DNA from: Aquimarina sp. AU58
Lineage (GTDB): Bacteria > Bacteroidota > Bacteroidia > Flavobacteriales > Flavobacteriaceae
Length of the DNA stretch: 64,000 nt
NCBI RefSeq assembly: GCF_900312745.1
Contig: NZ_OMPD01000007.1
Coordinates: forward strand, 316,523 to 380,522
Direction: 5' to 3'
Part shown: positions 42,664 through 51,738 of the stretch, in pieces
How positions within the stretch are numbered: the first letter of the stretch is position 1
How the letters are laid out: every line of letters begins with the position of its first letter
The notes under the pieces: model-generated
What the model was told of the DNA's origin: nothing
The model's database searches: none
Seen by the model: the letters and a program-made list of their open reading frames with translations, nothing else
Made by a program: the position numbers and the translations under genes

Positions 42664-44037
42664 ATGTATGCAATTTTAGATATTGAAACAACCGGAGGAA
42701 AATATAATGAAGAAGGAATTACTGAAATTGCTATTTATAAATTTGACGGACATGATGTAGTGGACCAGTTTATAAGTCTGGTTAATCCCGAACGTCCCAT
42801 ACAGCCATTTGTAGCTAATCTTACCGGGATAAACAATCAAATGCTTCGCAATGCACCCAAGTTTTATGAAGTAGCCAAAAGAATTGTTGAAATTACTACC
42901 GACTGTATTATTGTTGCACATAACTCTAGTTTTGATTACAGAATTTTAAGAACCGAATTCTCGAGATTAGGATTCGAATTCGAACGGCAATCTTTATGTA
43001 CTGTAGAGCTTTCTAAAAAATTAATCCCAGATCAACAATCTTATAGCTTAGGCAAACTTGTTCGAGGACTTGGCATCCCTCTTTCTGACAGGCACCGAGC
43101 CAATGGTGATGCCCTGGCTACAGTAAAATTATTTAAACTCTTACTCACAAAAGATATAGAGAAAAAAATAATTATAGAAACCGTTAGAACAGAGACTAAA
43201 CGCCAGGTCGATGATAAGCTTCTTAGATTAATTGAAGACGCTCCTGCAGCAACAGGAGTATATTATATGCATCGTGAAAACGGGACTATCATATATATTG
43301 GAAAAAGTAAAAACATAAAAAAACGCCTCAATCAACATTTTACAAACGACAATAGAAAATCTAAAAGAATACAAGAAGAAGTTGTTAGTGTAACGTATGA
43401 AAATACAGGAAGTGAGCTTTTAGCATTACTAAAAGAAAGTGAAGAGATAAAACGTAACAAACCAAAATATAATAGAGCACTGCGTAAAACAAAATTTGAT
43501 CAAGCCCTATACCAATTTACAGATGACAATGGGTATATAAATTTCAAAGTTCAAAAAGCAGATCATCGCAAAATAAGCATCACTACTTTTTCTAATAAAC
43601 AACAAGCTAAGACTTACATGCATCGATGGACAGAAGAGTATAATTTATGCCAAAAATTAATGGGGCTGGATAATGGAGAAAGTAATTGTTTTAACTACAC
43701 TATAAAGCAGTGTCATGGCGCTTGTATTTATAATGAACCTGCAGAAGAATATAATATTAGGGCACAAAAACTTATTTTCAATACTTCTTTTCAGAGTCAG
43801 GATATGATTATTGTGGATCGAGGAAGAGATATTGACGAACAAAGTGTAATATTGGTTGAAGAAGGAAAATTTAAAGGTATAGGGTACTTCAATCTAAATT
43901 ATCAAATCAATAATATAGAGATTTTACGCTCTATTATTACCCCAATGACCCATAACAGAGATGCCCAACACATTATCCAAAGTTATGTGCGTACACATAA
44001 AAGACTAAAGATTATCAAACTACAAAAAAATGTATAG
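42664..44037 (+). CDS. DnaQ-like exonuclease fused to a UvrC-type GIY-YIG nuclease
   Basis: A 457-residue two-domain nuclease. Residues 1-165 form a DEDDh 3'-5' exonuclease (ILDIETTGG, AHNSSFDYRIL and the His-Asp of HRANGDALAT). Residues about 195-280 form a GIY-YIG domain (ATGVYYMHRENGTIIYIGKSKNIKKRLNQH) as in the UvrC N-terminus, and the C-terminal part keeps UvrC-like cysteines (CFNYTIKQCHGAC). The layout resembles Cho-like fusions and suggests an accessory role in excision repair. The last eight bases overlap the next gene. Confidence 0.9.
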   Translation: MYAILDIETTGGKYNEEGITEIAIYKFDGHDVVDQFISLVNPERPIQPFVANLTGINNQMLRNAPKFYEVAKRIVEITTDCIIVAHNSSFDYRILRTEFSRLGFEFERQSLCTVELSKKLIPDQQSYSLGKLVRGLGIPLSDRHRANGDALATVKLFKLLLTKDIEKKIIIETVRTETKRQVDDKLLRLIEDAPAATGVYYMHRENGTIIYIGKSKNIKKRLNQHFTNDNRKSKRIQEEVVSVTYENTGSELLALLKESEEIKRNKPKYNRALRKTKFDQALYQFTDDNGYINFKVQKADHRKISITTFSNKQQAKTYMHRWTEEYNLCQKLMGLDNGESNCFNYTIKQCHGACIYNEPAEEYNIRAQKLIFNTSFQSQDMIIVDRGRDIDEQSVILVEEGKFKGIGYFNLNYQINNIEILRSIITPMTHNRDAQHIIQSYVRTHKRLKIIKLQKNV

Positions 44038-46000
44038 AACTCTATTCTTTGTATTTTTAACCACTTTCTCTTTTTTAATAAGCGCCCAAGAAGCTTACAA
44101 TGATAAAAATATGGTTGTGAGCATGATTGATTTACAAAGTACAACATATAAAAAAGACAGTACCGCAACTGCATTTTTTATATACGAAAAAGGGTTTAGC
44201 AGAGTAGAAAATGGTGGTGGTTATGATTTGTTAACAGATTATGAAGCAAAAGTCAAAATATTAAATGAGCAAGGGTTTGGTCATGCTACGGTAAAAATTC
44301 TTTTATACAGAAATAAAAGGGATAAAGAATCTTTCAATAATCTTGTAGCATTTACTTATAACCTGGAACAAGGTAAAGTTATTAAAACCAAAGTAGAAAA
44401 AGACCAAATTTATTATGAAAAACATGATCAAAACTTCACTTCTGTAAAATTTACATTTTCTAATATAAAGCCAGGATCTGTACTAACTTATAAATACCAG
44501 GTAGAATCTCCTTTTATGTATAATTTTAATGGATGGGAATTTCAAGATGATATCCCAAAAATGTATAGTGAGTTTATAGCTGATCTACCCGGTAATTATG
44601 TCTACAATATAAAACTCGTAGGGACTCTAAAACTAAATACCAGTGAATCTACTATTAAAAAAAATTGTCTCCAAGCATCAGGTTTAGGATCTGCTGATTG
44701 TTCTCATAACACATATATCATGAAAGATATTCCTGCTTTCAAAGAAGAAAAATATATGACAGCAAAGAGCAATTATTTTTCTCGTATTGAGTATGAATTA
44801 AAAGAATTTAAAGGATTCGATGGAGTCAATAATAAATATACTGAAACATGGAAAAATGTTGATATCAAATTAAAAAAAGAAATAGCCATTGGAGTACAAC
44901 TCAAAAAAACGGGAATCACTAAAAATATTCTTCCCGACACTATACAATCAATGCCTAATGATGTGATCAAAGCAAAAGCAATATATCGTTATATTGCTGA
45001 TCATTATAAATGGAACAAAAAGAATGACATTTTTAAAGGTAATTCTATTTCTGAAGTAATTAACTCTAAATCAGGTAATGTCTCTGGTATAAATATTTTA
45101 TTACATAACACACTGAAACAACAACAATTTAAAGTTTATCCTGTATTACTATCAACAAGGAATAATGGCTACGCTACAACTATACACCCTGTAATCTCTG
45201 ATTTTAATTACTTAATTACACAATTAACTATCGAAGATGAGACATTTCTTCTAGATGCTACAGAAAATAATTTAGCGTTCGGAGAAGTACCTTTTAGATG
45301 CTTAAATGTACATGGTAGGTTATTAGATTTTAAAAATGGTAGTTCCTGGATAGATATAAAACCCGCAAAGCGTTCTTTAATTTTTTATAAAGAAGAATTA
45401 AAACTAAATGAAAAATTAGAATTAGACGGTAAAGCAAAACATGTTTTCGCTGGTTACCATGGATACTATAAGCGAAAAGAACTGGATCAGGTAAACAAAC
45501 AAAGTTATTTAGACTTAAGGAAAAAGAAAAACTCCGAAGTAAAAATAACCAACATTAGCATTAAAGATGAGAAGGATTATGAAAAACCATTTGAAGAAGA
45601 ATTTCAATTTACAAGAAATACAGAAACAATAGATAACACGATTTACATAAAACCATTTACCCTACCTTTTTTCGAAGAAACTCCTTTCAAACTTAATCAA
45701 AGAACATATCCTGTTGATTTTGGCTATCCAGACTCATATACATACCTGGTTTCTATCGAGTTACCCGAAAATCATGAATTTGTCGACATCCCAAATAATT
45801 CTTTGTATGCTATTCCTAATCATCTAGGTCAGGCAGGTGTCAATTTTCAGAAAAATGAAAAAAAATTAATTATTACTCATAGAATAACATTTAATTCTTC
45901 ATATTACCCTGTAGAATATTATAAAACACTTAAAGATTTTTTTAATCTTATTATTGAAATAGAAAATAATACTCTTATAGCCGTTAGAAGGGTACATTAG
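44030..46000 (+). CDS. DUF3857/transglutaminase-like secreted protein
   Basis: A 656-residue protein with a signal peptide (TFSFLISAQ). The N-terminal DUF3857 domain spans about 50-240 (GYDLLTDYEAKVKILNEQGFG, VTFSN-type strands). A transglutaminase-like domain covers about 270-430, with His and Asp equivalents in TIHPVISDFNYLI and FLLDATENN, but the site where the catalytic Cys is expected reads KSGNVSGINILL, without Cys. It is therefore probably non-catalytic, as in many relatives. It is likely periplasmic and is coupled by an eight-base overlap to the nuclease gene, although no shared function is clear. Confidence 0.85.
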   Translation: MYRTLFFVFLTTFSFLISAQEAYNDKNMVVSMIDLQSTTYKKDSTATAFFIYEKGFSRVENGGGYDLLTDYEAKVKILNEQGFGHATVKILLYRNKRDKESFNNLVAFTYNLEQGKVIKTKVEKDQIYYEKHDQNFTSVKFTFSNIKPGSVLTYKYQVESPFMYNFNGWEFQDDIPKMYSEFIADLPGNYVYNIKLVGTLKLNTSESTIKKNCLQASGLGSADCSHNTYIMKDIPAFKEEKYMTAKSNYFSRIEYELKEFKGFDGVNNKYTETWKNVDIKLKKEIAIGVQLKKTGITKNILPDTIQSMPNDVIKAKAIYRYIADHYKWNKKNDIFKGNSISEVINSKSGNVSGINILLHNTLKQQQFKVYPVLLSTRNNGYATTIHPVISDFNYLITQLTIEDETFLLDATENNLAFGEVPFRCLNVHGRLLDFKNGSSWIDIKPAKRSLIFYKEELKLNEKLELDGKAKHVFAGYHGYYKRKELDQVNKQSYLDLRKKKNSEVKITNISIKDEKDYEKPFEEEFQFTRNTETIDNTIYIKPFTLPFFEETPFKLNQRTYPVDFGYPDSYTYLVSIELPENHEFVDIPNNSLYAIPNHLGQAGVNFQKNEKKLIITHRITFNSSYYPVEYYKTLKDFFNLIIEIENNTLIAVRRVH

Positions 46001-46033
46001 TTTTTTTAGTATTTTTATTCAAAATCAAGAAAT

Positions 46034-46873
46034 TTGGACAATAATTCATCTCATAAGAACTGGAAAAACCAATTGCACGACATCATTTATGAAGCCGATA
46101 CTCCGATAGGAAAAATATTTGATGTAACTCTACTTATCTTAATAGTATTGAGCATCATCTTTGTAATGCTCGAAAGTGTAAAAGGACTATCTGCTGAAAC
46201 CTATACGTTTTTGTATTATGCAGAATGGATCATCACTATATTCTTTACTTTTGAATATATAGCCCGTATTATTTCTATAAAAAAACCAGCCTCTTATATT
46301 TTTAGTTTTTATGGGATCATCGATCTTTTATCTACTTTACCATTATACCTATCATTTTTTATAACAGGCACCAGTGCATTGTTGGCTGTTAGAGCGTTAA
46401 GATTACTTCGGGTTTTTAGAATTTTAAAAATCTCGAGATATATTGGTGAATCCAACAGACTAGCCAAAGCTATAAAAGATAGTAGAGCCAAAATACTGGT
46501 ATTTCTATTTGCTGTATTAGTGTTATGCATAATTATGGGTACGGTAATGTATATCGTAGAAGGAGAAGAAAGTGGTTTTAAAAGCATCCCCATAAGCGTA
46601 TATTGGTGTATTGTTACACTAACAACAGTTGGTTATGGTGATATTGCTCCTGTTACTCCGCTAGGACAATTTATTGCAGCCATTATTATGATCATGGGTT
46701 ATGGTATTATTGCTGTTCCTACGGGTATTGTTAGTGCCGAATACACACATCATCAAGCTAGTAAAGTACATCTAAATACTCAATCCTGTAGTCATTGTAG
46801 TGAGAATGAGCATCGCGATAACGCTAAATTCTGCCATAAATGCGGAGAAGACTTACATCATGACCATGAATAA
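46034..46873 (+). CDS. Voltage-gated potassium channel with C-terminal zinc ribbon
   Basis: A 279-residue channel subunit with six transmembrane helices. The voltage sensor helix is rich in Arg at every third position (VRALRLLRVFRILKISR), and the selectivity filter is TLTTVGYGDIAP (about 195-206). The cytoplasmic tail ends in a four-Cys zinc-ribbon pattern (C252-x2-C255 and C267-x2-C270) and then a His-rich end. The start is a TTG at 46034: no ATG is in frame between the upstream stop and the first membrane helix. It overlaps miaA by eight bases. Confidence 0.9.
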   Translation: MDNNSSHKNWKNQLHDIIYEADTPIGKIFDVTLLILIVLSIIFVMLESVKGLSAETYTFLYYAEWIITIFFTFEYIARIISIKKPASYIFSFYGIIDLLSTLPLYLSFFITGTSALLAVRALRLLRVFRILKISRYIGESNRLAKAIKDSRAKILVFLFAVLVLCIIMGTVMYIVEGEESGFKSIPISVYWCIVTLTTVGYGDIAPVTPLGQFIAAIIMIMGYGIIAVPTGIVSAEYTHHQASKVHLNTQSCSHCSENEHRDNAKFCHKCGEDLHHDHE

Positions 46874-47771
46874 AAATCTAATTGTGGTTGTTGGCCCAAC
46901 TGCTATAGGCAAAACCAGCTTAAGTATTGCACTTGCAAAACATTTTAATTGTGAAATTGTTTCTGCAGACAGCAGGCAGTTTTATAAAGAAATGAGCATT
47001 GGTACTGCAGCTCCTTCTCTTGATGAATTAAAACAAGCTAAACATCATTTCATTCAACACATAAGTATTAAGAATGAATACAGTGTAGGTGATTTTGAAA
47101 AAGATGCTTTAGATAAACTTAATGAATTATTCAAAAGCAATGACTATGCTATTCTAGTTGGAGGTTCTGGGCTCTATATCGATGCGGTAACCAAGGGGTT
47201 GGATCGTTTTCCTGAAATAGATATAAAGATTAGACAAGAACTTCAAAAAGAATATAACGACAAAGGAATCGAAAATTTGCAGCAACAATTAAAAATTTTG
47301 GATCCATTGTATTACGAGAAGGTAGACCTTAACAATACACATAGAGTTATGAGGGCTTTAGAAGTATGTATTGGTAGTGGAGAACCTTATTCATCATTTC
47401 TTACTAAACCACGAAAGAAACGACCTTTTAACACTATTAAAATTGGGGTTACCGCAGAAAGACAAACTATTTATGACAGAATAAACCAACGCGTAGAGCT
47501 AATGGTGGAAGGGGGATTACTAGATGAAGTAAAAAGCCTTTACCCATACACATCATTAAATGCATTAAACACTGTTGGGTATAAAGAAATATTTAAATAC
47601 CTGGATAAAGAATGGGATTTGGATTTTGCTCTTTCTGAAATCAAAAAAAATACCAGGCGTTTTGCCAAAAGACAGCTTACCTGGTTTAAAAAAGATTTAG
47701 AAATTAGTTGGTATGACTACAAAGAAGATATTAAACCTATTATAATGCATATAAAAAAAAGCTCACTATGA
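46866..47771 (+). CDS. miaA: tRNA dimethylallyltransferase
   Basis: A 301-residue enzyme that adds a dimethylallyl group to A37 of tRNAs reading codons that start with U. The P-loop VVVGPTAIGKTSLS, the SADSRQFYKEMSIGTA motif and the segment NTVGYKEIFKYL are standard. The start at 46866 (MNKNLIVV) fits the family; an ATG two codons upstream is an alternative. It overlaps the end of the channel gene and its own stop codon lies inside the terminator stem. Confidence 0.96.
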   Translation: MNKNLIVVVGPTAIGKTSLSIALAKHFNCEIVSADSRQFYKEMSIGTAAPSLDELKQAKHHFIQHISIKNEYSVGDFEKDALDKLNELFKSNDYAILVGGSGLYIDAVTKGLDRFPEIDIKIRQELQKEYNDKGIENLQQQLKILDPLYYEKVDLNNTHRVMRALEVCIGSGEPYSSFLTKPRKKRPFNTIKIGVTAERQTIYDRINQRVELMVEGGLLDEVKSLYPYTSLNALNTVGYKEIFKYLDKEWDLDFALSEIKKNTRRFAKRQLTWFKKDLEISWYDYKEDIKPIIMHIKKSSL

Positions 47772-47796
47772 TAATTATACATAGTGAACTTTTTTA
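47763..47796 (+). terminator. Terminator overlapping the miaA stop
   Basis: TCACTATG and CATAGTGA pair around a 9-base loop and are followed by ACTTTTTT. The stop codon of miaA (47769-47771) lies in the first arm. Confidence 0.75.
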
Positions 47797-47819
47797 GAAG
47801 TTAGTTACCGTTACTATTC

Positions 47820-48533
47820 CTACGATTCTTCGTTTCTTACAACTAGTCTAAATCCTTCTCCGTGAATATTAAGAATTTCGACATTTTCGTCTTTCTTCAA
47901 ATATTTTCTAAGTTTGGCTATATATACATCCATACTACGAGAGGTAAAATAATTATCATCTCTCCATATTTTTGTTAATGCTAATTCTCTAGGCATTAAA
48001 TCATTAAGATGTAGTGCTAGTAAGCGAAGTAATTCATTCTCTTTTGGAGAAAGTTTAATTGGATCTTCTTCCTTAAACGTTAAAAAGCGAAGTTTCGAAT
48101 TAAGATGAAAGCCTCCAACGTTAAACTCAAACTGTTTACTATCGGCAACAGACTCTGTGCTTTTACGCTGCATAATAGCTTGTATTTTCATTAACAACAC
48201 TTCGCTATCAAAAGGCTTATTAAGGTAATCATCTGCCCCTACTTTGTATCCTTTCAACACATCTTCTTTCATTGCTTTTGCAGTTAAAAAGATGATTGGT
48301 ATTTCTTCATTTTTTTCTCTAATCTCCTTTGCTAATGTAAATCCATCTTTATAAGGCATCATGACATCAAGAATACACATATCATAATCATCCTTTTTGA
48401 ATTTTTCGAAGCCTTCCATACCATTTTTAGCATGCACAACATCATAATCGTTCATTACTAGATAATCCTTTAATACTGTTCCAAAGTTTGGATCATCTTC
48501 TACAAGCAAAATCTTTTTGTTTTCTGTTTCCAT
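47820..48533 (-). CDS. OmpR-family response regulator
   Basis: A 237-residue regulator with a receiver domain (acidic pair ED13-14, phospho-acceptor Asp56 in CILDVMMP, Lys106 in YLNKPF) and a winged-helix DNA-binding domain (IKLSPKENELLRLLALH, RSMDVYIAKLRKYL, ILNIHGEGFRLV). It follows its kinase by three bases. The pair resembles RprXY of Bacteroides, a link to be tested by sequence comparison. Confidence 0.95.
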   Translation of the reverse strand: METENKKILLVEDDPNFGTVLKDYLVMNDYDVVHAKNGMEGFEKFKKDDYDMCILDVMMPYKDGFTLAKEIREKNEEIPIIFLTAKAMKEDVLKGYKVGADDYLNKPFDSEVLLMKIQAIMQRKSTESVADSKQFEFNVGGFHLNSKLRFLTFKEEDPIKLSPKENELLRLLALHLNDLMPRELALTKIWRDDNYFTSRSMDVYIAKLRKYLKKDENVEILNIHGEGFRLVVRNEES

Positions 48534-48536
48534 ATT

Positions 48537-50102
48537 TTAAGATATTAACGGTAATTTAATTATAAATGTGGAGCCTTTTCCCCTTTCACTCTCCACCCAT
48601 ATCTGACCATGATGATCATCTATAATTCTCTTTACGTATGTTAGTCCTAATCCGTGTCCTTTTACATTATGAAGATCTCCGGTATGTTCTCTAAAGAACT
48701 TTTCAAAAATCTTTTTCTGTGCTACTTTACTCATTCCAATTCCTTGATCACGAACTTTTAGAACAATACTATTTTTTACATTTTCTGTATATACATCTAT
48801 TTTAGGCTCATTTTCTGAATATTTTATTGCATTATCCAAAATATTCACAACTACATTAGTCAAATGGCTATCATTAGCCAATACTGTTGTTTTAAGCGCT
48901 CCTAAATGCATTTTCACATACCCTTCTCTATTTTCTACAAGTAGAGACACATGAGTAATTGCATCTTCAATAATATCATGCAACTCTTGTCTTTCTTTTT
49001 TAATGTTAAGTTCATTTTTCTCTAATTGAGATATTCTTAACACATTTTCTACCTGGGCATGCATTCTTTTATTCTCTTCACGTATCATACTCATATAACG
49101 CTGCACTTTCTCTGGATCCCCTCCTATTTTAGGATTCTTTATAGAATCTAATGCCAAATTAATAGTAGCAATGGGAGTCTTAAGCTCATGCGTCATATTA
49201 TTAATAAAATCTGTTTTAATTTGTGATATCTGTCGTTGCTGCATCAATTGTGATAAAGCACTGGAATATGCAACTACAATAATTAACGTAAATATTATAG
49301 ATAATATGGCCATTCCCTTGATAGAAGAAAGCACATATTGTTTTTTTCCAGTAAAATTAACATATAGCTGATACTCACTTACACCTTCATCATTTACAAA
49401 AAGTGGTATTGCATATGTTGTTGGATAATCCAAACTAAAATCATCAGAACGTACTTTGGTTGCTAAAGCATTACTATATATAGCATATTCAAAGTCTACT
49501 TTTATATCTCTTTCTTCCAGTTCTTTCCTTAATAGATAATCTATTTCTCTTTTTTGAACTCTTCTATGTATTGGTATAAAACTGGCAATTTCTCCTATTA
49601 CTATTTCATAATCCATTCTCTGGAGATCTGTTAACCCACGTATTCTCTCTAGTTTGGATTTAGAATTTTGCCTTACAAAATCACTTTTATCATTTTGCGT
49701 AACAGCCTCGGTATTACGATTTAAAATATTTTTTAACCGAACCGTATCAATATTTAAATTTATAAAAGACGAAAACAACTTATGGTCTTCTTCTAAAATA
49801 CCATCTGTATGTGTAAACGACTTTGTCGTATTATCAATACTAATATTTAGAAGCTGACGTATAGTTTTGTTATCAGGCTCTTCTATGCTATCCAGAATCT
49901 CCTGTAATGGAAAAAACATCTCTTCAAACTCTCTGTATTGAATTCTATGAGATACAGATATCAATATTTGTTTCGCATTAAAAGAAAACTGTTCTTCATT
50001 ATTCTCTACAGTGTTGTTAATCCAATATCCCTGAACAAAAATAATCCCAATTAACGATAAACTCATCAGGATTATCAGCAACACGAATAACCTTTTATTC
50101 AT
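48537..50102 (-). CDS. Membrane sensor histidine kinase
   Basis: A 521-residue kinase with two transmembrane helices (about 6-27 and 261-283) bracketing a large periplasmic domain of about 230 residues. The HisKA helix has the phospho-accepting His305 in MTHELKTPIATI; the ATPase domain shows VVNILDNAIKYS, DQGIGMS and GHGLGLTYVKRII. It forms a two-gene unit with the OmpR-type regulator downstream. A TACTTTTG box ends four bases upstream of its start, suggesting a leaderless transcript. The stimulus is unknown, but a large periplasmic domain suggests an envelope signal. Confidence 0.94.
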   Translation of the reverse strand: MNKRLFVLLIILMSLSLIGIIFVQGYWINNTVENNEEQFSFNAKQILISVSHRIQYREFEEMFFPLQEILDSIEEPDNKTIRQLLNISIDNTTKSFTHTDGILEEDHKLFSSFINLNIDTVRLKNILNRNTEAVTQNDKSDFVRQNSKSKLERIRGLTDLQRMDYEIVIGEIASFIPIHRRVQKREIDYLLRKELEERDIKVDFEYAIYSNALATKVRSDDFSLDYPTTYAIPLFVNDEGVSEYQLYVNFTGKKQYVLSSIKGMAILSIIFTLIIVVAYSSALSQLMQQRQISQIKTDFINNMTHELKTPIATINLALDSIKNPKIGGDPEKVQRYMSMIREENKRMHAQVENVLRISQLEKNELNIKKERQELHDIIEDAITHVSLLVENREGYVKMHLGALKTTVLANDSHLTNVVVNILDNAIKYSENEPKIDVYTENVKNSIVLKVRDQGIGMSKVAQKKIFEKFFREHTGDLHNVKGHGLGLTYVKRIIDDHHGQIWVESERGKGSTFIIKLPLIS

Positions 50103-50106
50103 AACT

Positions 50107-50114
50107 CAAAAGTA
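50107..50114 (-). promoter_or_regulatory. Candidate -7 box of the kinase gene
   Basis: Read on the minus strand this is TACTTTTG, four bases before the start codon. The short distance points to a leaderless mRNA. Confidence 0.45.
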
Positions 50115-50186
50115 AGACTTTAACATTTAGCTACTTTAGGGTTTAACCAAATGTTAACAAAATGAAAGATTCGGATTACAAACATT

Positions 50187-50765
50187 TTATAAAGATATTT
50201 TCTCATGAACCCTATATACTTGATTTTCAGTATCTTTTATATTTTCATTATATATTACAAAATCGGCTAATGGGATTTTTCGAGCATCTTCCCACTGATT
50301 ATTCATCCTAGAAAGGACATCTTCTCTCGTAGTTTTGTCTCTTTTTAGGACTCGTTCAATTCTGGTTTCTATTGGTGCTGATACAAGAATAGTATAATCA
50401 CATTGTTCATGACCTCCATTTTCAAAAAGTATAGCCGCTTCTTTTACTACATAATTCCCTTTTTGTTTACTTTTCCAGCAATCAAAATGGTTTGCCACAG
50501 CAGGGTGAACAATTGCATTTAACTGAAGTAGTTTTGAAGAATCGTTAAACACTACATTTGCTATATATGATCTGTTTAATTCTTCGTTTATATAAGAATC
50601 ATTTCCTAATAAATCGATAATTTGTTTTTTTACTAATGCATCCTCATTCATAAGCCTTTTAGCTTCAATATCGGCTATATAAACTGCAACTCCTAGTTGT
50701 TCAAACATTTTGGCCACTGTAGATTTTCCGCTACCTATACCACCTGTTAGACCTACTACTTTCAT
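50187..50765 (-). CDS. coaE: Dephospho-CoA kinase
   Basis: A 192-residue kinase for the last step of coenzyme A synthesis. The P-loop GLTGGIGSGKSTVAKMF, the segment DIEAKRLMN and the lid region RIERVLKRDKTTREDVLSRM are typical. It follows the YbbR-like gene by eight bases and is part of a glycosyltransferase, ybbR, coaE run. Another CoA pathway gene, coaBC, lies at the far end of the window on the same strand. Confidence 0.95.
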   Translation of the reverse strand: MKVVGLTGGIGSGKSTVAKMFEQLGVAVYIADIEAKRLMNEDALVKKQIIDLLGNDSYINEELNRSYIANVVFNDSSKLLQLNAIVHPAVANHFDCWKSKQKGNYVVKEAAILFENGGHEQCDYTILVSAPIETRIERVLKRDKTTREDVLSRMNNQWEDARKIPLADFVIYNENIKDTENQVYRVHEKISL

Positions 50766-50773
50766 ATCCTAAC

Positions 50774-51733
50774 TTATTTCAAAACCACAAATTGAACTTG
50801 TTTCACCTGTAACCGTACATCATGAATGTAATCTGGTTTATTTACCAACTCTAAAGTTAAAAACAAACTTTCTTCAGATGCTTTAGCATAATCAGCTACT
50901 ACCATAAAATCTCTGGGACTTATTTCATTGTATTTATCTAATCCTACCCTGTATACTACAGAAATTTCTTTAGGAAAAATCTTAATTTCTACACCTTCAG
51001 GTATATTATTTAATGTTATAGGAATTTTTTGATCTCCCTCTGTAAATTTACTCACCAAAACGTTAGCCTCTACTTGTGCAGGAGTAACAGTAATGGTGGC
51101 TGGTAATTCTTCAATATCTATATCTAATTTTGAAGTATAATTAACGTTTAGCCCTTCTAAATTTAAATTTTCTGTTGTTATATATTGTATCGTATCTATA
51201 ATTTGTGAAGGCCCACTAATTGTTATAGAATCAGGAGAAACTACTAACCCCTTATCACTACCATATCCAATAGCATACTGAATCTTCTCGACGATTTTAA
51301 CCGGGATCTTTTTTTCCAGATTATGATCTAATTTTAATCGTATGGTATCTTTTTGTACAGATAAAACCCTTCCTTTAAAGTCCAATTTATTTTTTAACAC
51401 CGAAGATTCTTTATCAACACGAAAATAATATTGATCTCCGCTATTAATAACCGCATCCTCTACATTAAATTGTAATGTTGGTCTGCTCCAATTATGATTC
51501 ATTAGTCTAAAACCATTCCCATTAAGGACCATTCTTAATGTTTGGTCACTCTGCTCATTAAAAATTTTGTCTTGTGGTATATTGGTATATCGTATAGCTA
51601 CTTCTACTTCTTGGGTATAATTTTTAGAGAATTGTATAAATAACCACAAGATTGAAGTAAATATTAGAAAAAACAAAAAGGTTTTTACATTATTCCTTTT
51701 TAAGGAAAATCTATTCTTTTTTCTTGCTGACAT
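50774..51733 (-). CDS. YbbR-domain membrane protein
   Basis: A 319-residue protein with one N-terminal membrane helix (TFLFFLIFTSILWLFIQFSK) and YbbR-type repeats outside it (VEVAIRYTNIP, KIPVKIVEKIQYAIGYG with SPDSITISGP, and ITLNNIPEGVEIKIFPKEISVVYRVG). In Firmicutes YbbR (CdaR) regulates the diadenylate cyclase CdaA. Here it sits beside a glycosyltransferase and coaE, an arrangement often seen in Bacteroidota. It is five bases from the glycosyltransferase gene. Confidence 0.88.
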   Translation of the reverse strand: MSARKKNRFSLKRNNVKTFLFFLIFTSILWLFIQFSKNYTQEVEVAIRYTNIPQDKIFNEQSDQTLRMVLNGNGFRLMNHNWSRPTLQFNVEDAVINSGDQYYFRVDKESSVLKNKLDFKGRVLSVQKDTIRLKLDHNLEKKIPVKIVEKIQYAIGYGSDKGLVVSPDSITISGPSQIIDTIQYITTENLNLEGLNVNYTSKLDIDIEELPATITVTPAQVEANVLVSKFTEGDQKIPITLNNIPEGVEIKIFPKEISVVYRVGLDKYNEISPRDFMVVADYAKASEESLFLTLELVNKPDYIHDVRLQVKQVQFVVLK

Positions 51734-51738
51734 ACAAA

